35,698 nt of DNA from an uncultured Lachnospiraceae bacterium (GTDB taxonomy: Bacteria; Bacillota; Clostridia; Lachnospirales; Lachnospiraceae), in NCBI GenBank assembly GCA_944383965.1, contig CALWRQ010000014.1:1-35698 (forward strand). The letters run 5' to 3'. The position numbers and the translations under genes are program-made. Of the stretch, positions 32,151 through 35,698 are shown piece after piece (the stretch's first letter is position 1; every line of letters begins with the position of its first letter). The notes under the pieces are model-generated. The model worked only from the letters and a program-made list of their open reading frames with translations, searched no databases and had not been told where the DNA came from.

Positions 32151-32192
32151 ATGGCAAAACACACTACTTTAGGATCTAACAGATTACGGTAA
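32151..32192 (+). CDS. 13-codon leader peptide
   Basis: ATG 32151 follows AAAAAAGGAGG at ideal spacing and encodes MAKHTTLGSNRLR, then TAA. It is too short for an ordinary protein. Two bases after the stop begins a 14-base arm complementary to the start of the downstream gene (32345-32358), so a ribosome on this ORF would disturb that pairing. It ends with Arg-Leu-Arg, a basic-X-basic pattern known from macrolide-stalling erm leaders; a link to antibiotics is only a suggestion. Confidence 0.5.
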   Translation: MAKHTTLGSNRLR

Positions 32193-32193
32193 A

Positions 32194-32358
32194 AGCCATC
32201 GTCTCAAAGAGTCTTCTTTCTCTCGCTACATTAACATCGTTTTCTAGTCCATAGCCCCAGATGAGGTCTTTTTCCGGGCATTCGTTTTTTGCGATGTAAG
32301 TCCCCACAACTGAAAAAAGGAGAAAGACACCATGATGACTTTGATTGAGACGATGGCT
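32194..32358 (+). repeat. 14-bp inverted repeat spanning leader and start of the 57-aa gene
   Basis: AGCCATCGTCTCAA (32194-32207) and TTGAGACGATGGCT (32345-32358) are perfectly complementary over 14 bases. In the mRNA the second arm covers codons 5-9 of the 57-aa ORF. The 137 bases between contain no other clear gene. Confidence 0.8.
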
Positions 32359-32505
32359 AATGTGGATTTCTGCTTATTTTTGCTTGGGGTATTTGGTATC
32401 AGTTTTTTTACATTGATACATAAAATACTATGCAAGTGCAATTCTTTTGTATTTAGCACCGTGTGCGTTGTGCTGACTTACTTAGTTTTGTCACACTTGG
32501 CATGA
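32332..32505 (+). CDS. 57-aa two-pass membrane protein under leader control
   Basis: From ATG 32332 (a second ATG follows at once; AAAAAAGGAG upstream): MMTLIETMANVDFCLFLLGV, then a hydrophobic run, a basic loop (HKILCKCNS) and a second hydrophobic segment ending LSHLA. It is one of only two coding units on plus inside the prophage block and has its own promoter and terminator, so it is an independent cassette (moron). A superinfection-exclusion protein or a small toxin are the likeliest roles; nothing identifies it. Confidence 0.6.
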   Translation: MMTLIETMANVDFCLFLLGVFGISFFTLIHKILCKCNSFVFSTVCVVLTYLVLSHLA

Positions 32506-32516
32506 ATAATGCAGGC

Positions 32517-32547
32517 AAAAAAGTCGGATTAGCTACCCGACTTTTTT
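32517..32547. terminator. Bidirectional terminator after the 57-aa gene
   Basis: AAAAAAGTCGG (32517-32527) / CCGACTTTTTT (32537-32547) with a nine-base loop; T-rich on both strands. Confidence 0.8.
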
Positions 32548-32589
32548 TGTTGTTTAAAAAAATCCTCACATCTACCTTCGTTCCCCCCC

Positions 32590-32611
32590 CGCCAGGCTGT
32601 GACACCTGGCG
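32590..32611. repeat. GC-rich hairpin CGCCAGG / CCTGGCG
   Basis: A perfect seven-base inverted repeat with an eight-base loop, beside a run of eight C. It lies in the 213-base gap between the 57-aa gene and the RinA-like gene. Function unknown. Confidence 0.5.
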
Positions 32612-32672
32612 AGGGACTGTCAAAGGAGGGTAAAATCAATGGGTTTGGGTCTATCCACTGTTTCCAGTTTAC

Positions 32673-32714
32673 ACTATAGCATTTTAAAACGGGACATTGG
32701 GGACAAATGGGACA
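32673..32714 (-). promoter_or_regulatory. TGTCCC repeat array with extended -10, possible activated promoter
   Basis: On minus, three TGTCCC units at a nine-base period (ends at 32714, 32705, 32696) are followed by TGCTATAGT, an extended -10 (TATAGT at 32678-32673). No -35 is seen, which fits activator dependence. It lies just downstream of a RinA-like activator gene and points toward the late genes. Confidence 0.4.
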
Positions 32715-32718
32715 AATT

Positions 32719-33141
32719 TTATTTTTCCGCCATAAACCTCTGAAATTCTTTTTTTACGCTGTCTGCTGTTGCCTTCCGTCCCATTCGTACCGCCACCTGC
32801 GCCCATGTCATTCCCTCGAATACTTTATACCGGATAATCCGCTGCATCCTGAGCGATATCGTCACCAGCCACTCCTCCACCTGCAGCTTGATCGCCTCCG
32901 CTGCAGCCTTCCGCTCTTCCAGGATCCGCTCTTTTCGGTCCAGCTCTGCCTGCCCCTGAGCTGCGTGGGGAATCCCGTGGATGGTGTAGCTGATCTCTCC
33001 AAACGGGAAGTCATATGAGGATCCACGGACCTTATCGGTAACAATCTCCCGCCGGCAGCGCCGGATCCGCTCAATCTCCCGTTCAGTCTCTTTTACCAGC
33101 TCATAGGCGTCTATGTACTGGTACAGCACCTGCTTGTCCAC
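32719..33141 (-). CDS. RinA/ArpU-like phage transcriptional regulator
   Basis: 140 residues from GTG 33141 (AGGAGGTGAT upstream). An N-terminal helical part with LYQYIDAYELVKETEREIERIRR, a conserved ISYTIHGIPHAAQGQAELDRKERILEER section, and a C-terminal sigma-70 region-4-like helix-turn-helix (GMTWAQVAVRMGRKATADSVKKEFQRF). Such proteins activate late gene transcription in Firmicutes phages. Its position upstream of the packaging genes fits this. Confidence 0.75.
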   Translation of the reverse strand: MDKQVLYQYIDAYELVKETEREIERIRRCRREIVTDKVRGSSYDFPFGEISYTIHGIPHAAQGQAELDRKERILEERKAAAEAIKLQVEEWLVTISLRMQRIIRYKVFEGMTWAQVAVRMGRKATADSVKKEFQRFMAEK

Positions 33142-33153
33142 CGGTATCACCTC

Positions 33154-33333
33154 CTACCATCTCCGTCCCTTTTTATCTACTACTGTTACCTTCCCCAAGA
33201 TCCTGACATGGCAAATCTGGCACATCAGCTTCATTGCCAGTCGGAAATGCCGTACCTCATCCGGTGGTTTGTCCGCCTCTCTGATTGCTGCCCCCTCGGT
33301 CGGAGCCGGGTATCCTTCGTGATTTCTGTACAT
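33154..33333 (-). CDS. Small phage protein with YRNxEGYPxPT N-terminus
   Basis: 59 residues from ATG 33333 (AAGGAGG upstream). MYRNHEGYPAPTEGAAIREAD is a motif seen at the start of many clostridial phage small proteins. A CQICH pair and a basic C-terminus (VVDKKGRRW) follow. No defined function. Confidence 0.65.
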   Translation of the reverse strand: MYRNHEGYPAPTEGAAIREADKPPDEVRHFRLAMKLMCQICHVRILGKVTVVDKKGRRW

Positions 33334-33989
33334 TATTCCTCCTTGTAGAGCTTGGCGTATACGCAACCAATAGGATCATGATTCGAAGTATATGAAGTTT
33401 CCCCGAACGGAAATACGTATACTTTTCCATCCTCGAATTTTGCAAAATGTCTCCTGCACCATTTAGCCTCTTCTGAATTCCTCACCAGCACCTTTGTGTC
33501 AACCGGAACCTCGTTCCAATCCACTTCCTCCGGCTCATACTCCATAACAATCCTGGCGGCCTCTTCCGGGTGGTTCATCTCCCACTCCGTGCATGATTCC
33601 CTTCTATCATTTATTGCCTTCGAAAATCCACACTTTCCGCATATTCTGCAATCACACCGGCCCGTTTCAGAACCTAGGCTTCTGAGCATTTCTTTCTTCT
33701 TCTCCATATACTCCACAAGTGTTACGTCTTTATAGTTTTTCACATCAACCTCTCCCTTCCAGTCTGTGAACATTTCGTCCGAAAAGCGCCACCCCTCATC
33801 ATCAAGCGTATAGCCTTTTTCATCTCTTTTGATTATTTTTTTTGTTTTTCCACAGCATTTTCTCATTTCTTTTGAAAAGTATATTACAGGTCCGGAAATT
33901 ATAATATCTCTATCCCCATCCAGCCCAAACTCCTCCGCCATATCATCCCACTCTCTGATAGTGACAATATCTCCTACTTTATGATTCAT
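33333..33989 (-). CDS. Phage early-region protein of unknown function, Cys-containing
   Basis: 218 residues. The N-terminal part has VGDIVTIREWDDMAEEFGLDGD and a WRFSDEMF motif seen in small phage proteins. The middle has a possible zinc cluster, CDCRICGKCGFSKAI, and the C-terminal 70 residues (VPVDTKVLVRNSEEAKWCRRHFAKFEDGKVYVFPFG) form a separate domain common in early phage regions. It looks like a fusion of two small modules. It overlaps the next gene by one base. Confidence 0.6.
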   Translation of the reverse strand: MNHKVGDIVTIREWDDMAEEFGLDGDRDIIISGPVIYFSKEMRKCCGKTKKIIKRDEKGYTLDDEGWRFSDEMFTDWKGEVDVKNYKDVTLVEYMEKKKEMLRSLGSETGRCDCRICGKCGFSKAINDRRESCTEWEMNHPEEAARIVMEYEPEEVDWNEVPVDTKVLVRNSEEAKWCRRHFAKFEDGKVYVFPFGETSYTSNHDPIGCVYAKLYKEE

Positions 33990-33992
33990 ACT

Positions 33993-34223
33993 CTACTCCT
34001 TTTCTGGCATTTTGGCCCATACTTCTATATCGTTCAAAGGAAGAAGCACTGAACATTTCCTCAAAATGTCTTTTTGCAATTCTTCCGGGGTAAATACATT
34101 ATGATTAATTAACATCGCAATTCCACTCCGAATTACCGGTTCTTCGTAGTAGGAGTGACCTTCAGATACATTGATGTAATCTTTCAGATAACCTCCTATT
34201 TTTGTTATACAAAACTTGTTCAT
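33993..34223 (-). CDS. Small phage protein of unknown function
   Basis: 76 residues, soluble (MNKFCITKIGGYLKDYINVS...). AGGAGG-like sequence is absent but it fits the gap between neighbours exactly, with three bases to the next gene. No domain recognised. Confidence 0.5.
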   Translation of the reverse strand: MNKFCITKIGGYLKDYINVSEGHSYYEEPVIRSGIAMLINHNVFTPEELQKDILRKCSVLLPLNDIEVWAKMPEKE

Positions 34224-34231
34224 GCGTTATT

Positions 34232-34567
34232 TCATCCCTCCCAGTCCAGCTTCTGCCCGCACTTCTGGCAATAGTCATAATCATCATAGTCAACTTCGTA
34301 GCGTCCTCTGCAGTTCGGGCATATCCAGGTGTCGTATACCATCTCCCCGTCTGCATACCCATCTCCCTCATAGTCTGGACTCTTAGGTTTCTGCTTCTCC
34401 ACCGCTTCCCGGCACTCTTCCGCCGTCCCGATCTCCCGGTACTCCTGCACCTCCCGCAGTGCCTTAATCGCCTCCTCGCACATCTGTATTTTAATTTTTC
34501 CAACGCTGGTTTCCTCAGCACTGATTTTTTCGATTTCCAGATAACTGATTGCTTCTTTCTCTGTCAT
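34232..34567 (-). CDS. Phage protein with C-terminal zinc ribbon
   Basis: 111 residues. A helical N-terminus (EKEAISYLEIEKISAEE, MCEEAIKALREVQEY) is followed by a treble CxxC pair: WICPNCRGRYEVDYDDYDYCQKCGQKLDW, a zinc ribbon. The combination is common in Firmicutes phages and conjugative elements. It overlaps the upstream 43-aa gene by ATGA. Confidence 0.7.
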   Translation of the reverse strand: MTEKEAISYLEIEKISAEETSVGKIKIQMCEEAIKALREVQEYREIGTAEECREAVEKQKPKSPDYEGDGYADGEMVYDTWICPNCRGRYEVDYDDYDYCQKCGQKLDWEG

Positions 34568-34695
34568 TTCTTTCTTCCCCTTTTCCTCTTCTCCTGCAGA
34601 TATATTCCGTATTCTTTCGGAGTAATTCTTGACTTATGTGCTATCTCTTTTTCGATTCTCCGGAATTCTTCCGGTGACATTGGTTCTAATCTCAT
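34564..34695 (-). CDS. 43-aa basic phage protein
   Basis: MRLEPMSPEEFRRIEKEI, then IYLQEKRKRGRKK: helical and strongly basic at the C-terminus. GGAGG lies about eight bases before ATG 34695. It overlaps the following gene by four bases (ATGA) and the DUF551 gene by four bases, which supports its reality. Function unknown. Confidence 0.6.
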   Translation of the reverse strand: MRLEPMSPEEFRRIEKEIAHKSRITPKEYGIYLQEKRKRGRKK

Positions 34696-35090
34696 TTCTC
34701 TTCCTCCTTCGGATTATAACGCGCCGGAAGCGGCTGCCAGGCATTGATAGGATTGCCAAAAGCGCATTGCGAAAAATAACACTCTTCCAGGCGAAACCTT
34801 CTTCCATCTTCGTCTTTTTCATATCTTGCTGTTATAGGAAAATCATAATCATTGAGAGAAATAAGCACATGCTCTCCGTTACTTGGCAGGTCTTTGTCGT
34901 CCATTTCCTGATATACCGGTATCCACCCGTCATTCAGGTGCTTCCTAATAATTTCCTCTGCCATTCTCAAACACTTGTACTGTTCCCTGTGTATGGTTAT
35001 CTCCATAGGGTCAACTTCTATTTTCACAACATTTAACGCTTTCTCTTTTTTCTCCTCGATCTCTTGTAAAATCTGATCCAGCACGCTCAT
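34692..35090 (-). CDS. DUF551-domain phage protein
   Basis: 132 residues. After a charged helical N-terminus, DGWIPVYQEMDDKDLPSNGEHVLISLNDYDFPITARYE and the NAWQPLPARYNP end are the DUF551 signature (WIPVxxxLP...G..VLV...W.PLPxPY). Such proteins are common in phage early regions; function unknown. Confidence 0.8.
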   Translation of the reverse strand: MSVLDQILQEIEEKKEKALNVVKIEVDPMEITIHREQYKCLRMAEEIIRKHLNDGWIPVYQEMDDKDLPSNGEHVLISLNDYDFPITARYEKDEDGRRFRLEECYFSQCAFGNPINAWQPLPARYNPKEEEK

Positions 35091-35093
35091 AAA

Positions 35094-35417
35094 TCAGTCC
35101 TCCTCGTTGTAAATATAAATTCCGATTTGTTCCCCTAACCAATCAAGCCCCGCACGATTAAACCAGTAAACACTTTCTCCATCATCGGAACGCTCCATAT
35201 ATCCGGAATTGACAAGTTTATCTAAATCCTTATCTTTTCCGCAAAAATAATTCCGGTATGGCTTGTAATATTTCTTTCCGTGCCTGGTATAAAGCCTGCG
35301 GCCAACGTGGCCAGAATTAAGTCCAATCACATGCAAAACCTTTTGCCTCATAGTGCACACGGTTATTCTGTGGCCGTCTTTCTCATAATGCTCATACTCT
35401 GATTCCGGAAGCATCAT
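35094..35417 (-). CDS. Phage protein of unknown function
   Basis: 107 residues starting at one of two adjacent ATG codons. It contains LHVIGLNSGHVGRRLYTRHGKKYYKPYRNYFCGK and a C-terminal YWFNRAGLDWLGEQIGI, which resembles the winged-helix-like small proteins of Firmicutes phage early regions. Overlaps the upstream gene by four bases. Confidence 0.6.
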   Translation of the reverse strand: MMLPESEYEHYEKDGHRITVCTMRQKVLHVIGLNSGHVGRRLYTRHGKKYYKPYRNYFCGKDKDLDKLVNSGYMERSDDGESVYWFNRAGLDWLGEQIGIYIYNEED

Positions 35418-35638
35418 TTCTCATTCCTCCCATTCTCCGCATACGCCCCGCACGCTCTACACTCCCGCATCACTCCGCTTTCCCCAGCAATCCCACGGCA
35501 GAATATTTTCTTCTCTTTCCGGAAAATCACTGGCTCAGCGCCATAGCACGCTAAATTTCTGTCATTTGCTGCTGCAATCGTCATAGATTTTTCAATCCTA
35601 TCTATATCTGATAGTCTTATCCCAGATTTTTTCCGCAT
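35414..35638 (-). CDS. Small Cys-containing phage protein
   Basis: 74 residues, basic N-terminus (MRKKSGIRLSDIDRIEKS) and a C-terminal CRGIAGESGVMRECRACGAYAENG with a CxxC pair. Overlaps the next gene by four bases. Function unknown. Confidence 0.5.
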   Translation of the reverse strand: MRKKSGIRLSDIDRIEKSMTIAAANDRNLACYGAEPVIFRKEKKIFCRGIAGESGVMRECRACGAYAENGRNEK

Positions 35639-35698
35639 CTATACTCCTCCATCTCCTTCACGCTCATTCCCACGATTCCGGCGCTCTCCTCACTTCCA
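35617..35698 (-). CDS. 3' end of a possible gene running off the window
   Basis: A frame open from the right edge reads GSEESAGIVGMSVKEMEEYRCGKN... and stops at 35619-35617. It overlaps the start of the 74-aa gene by about 20 bases, like other neighbours here. Too short to identify. Confidence 0.3.
   Translation of the reverse strand, partial: GSEESAGIVGMSVKEMEEYRCGKNLG

Larger units (their letters stand above)
7160..35698 (-). mobile_element. Myovirus prophage (partial; right end outside window)
   Basis: A continuous, almost entirely minus-strand block of phage genes in the order (reading minus): early and regulatory genes, TerS, TerL, gpW, portal, protease, head fibre, capsid, decoration, head-tail joining, sheath, tube, E/E', tape measure, X, D, V, U, W, J, I, fibres, holin-like, endolysin. 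Tail and baseplate are P2-like (contractile sheath), while the packaging/head genes are lambda-GpA/HK97-like. All expected structural genes look intact except that gpX needs a frameshift, so the element may be inducible. No integrase, excisionase or cI-like repressor is inside the window. Confidence 0.93.

Noticed and set aside
32244-32459. 71-aa minus-strand frame
   Set aside because: Antisense to the 57-aa gene, no ribosome site, composition of a chance frame.
32639-32743. 34-codon plus-strand frame with AAAGGAGGG upstream
   Set aside because: Good ribosome site, but it runs over the 3' end of the RinA-like gene and the TGTCCC array, and the peptide is unremarkable; left out for lack of support.

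Overview
The window looks like the chromosome of a spore-forming Clostridia (Lachnospiraceae-like) bacterium that carries most of a contractile-tailed (myovirus) prophage. Host evidence: a SpoIID/LytB-domain protein, an AI-2E/PerM-type membrane protein, a 6S RNA with a consensus promoter and terminator, an HPr-like protein, an ECF sigma / anti-sigma pair, and the spore-coat genes cotJA, cotJB and the start of cotJC. Organism assignment is inference from gene content and style, not from a database search.

Layout: 1-6090 is host DNA (spoIID-like and AI-2E genes on minus, 6S RNA on minus, HPr-like on minus, sigma/anti-sigma/membrane operon on plus). 6101-6400 (minus) encodes a Cys-rich repeat protein divergent from the cotJ operon (6550-7178, plus). 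cotJC is broken after about 32 conserved codons, at about 7150-7163, and prophage DNA follows with no gap. From 7207 to the right edge almost every gene is on minus: endolysin, small lysis/membrane genes, tail fibre, P2-type baseplate and tail (I, J, W, U, V, D, X, tape measure, E/E', tube, sheath), head genes of lambda/HK97 type (decoration, capsid, head fibre, protease, portal, gpW, TerL, TerS), and then a block of small regulatory and early genes. The right prophage end, its integrase and the rest of cotJC lie beyond the window.

How it fits together: the structural genes form a tightly packed operon with many 4-base ATGA/GTGA overlaps. The tail module contains two -1 frameshift sites: the expected one in the chaperone E/E' (T TTT TTC) and a less expected one in gpX (A AAA AAA), without which no recognisable gpX can be made. 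Three small loci inside the prophage do not fit the structural programme. First, a 28-codon membrane peptide at 8194-8280 with a convergent antisense RNA, direct repeats and a shared bidirectional terminator, the architecture of the Fst/par type I toxin-antitoxin family. Second, a 41-aa basic/transmembrane peptide at 31541-31666 behind a perfect consensus promoter, with an opposing promoter. Third, a plus-strand unit at 32069-32547 in which a 13-codon leader ORF is followed by a 14-base arm perfectly complementary to the beginning of a 57-aa membrane-protein gene.

The strongest leads are (a) a prophage interrupting a sporulation gene, possibly a developmentally excised element like skin in sigK; (b) the par-like type I toxin-antitoxin locus; (c) the leader-controlled small membrane protein; (d) the gpX frameshift.
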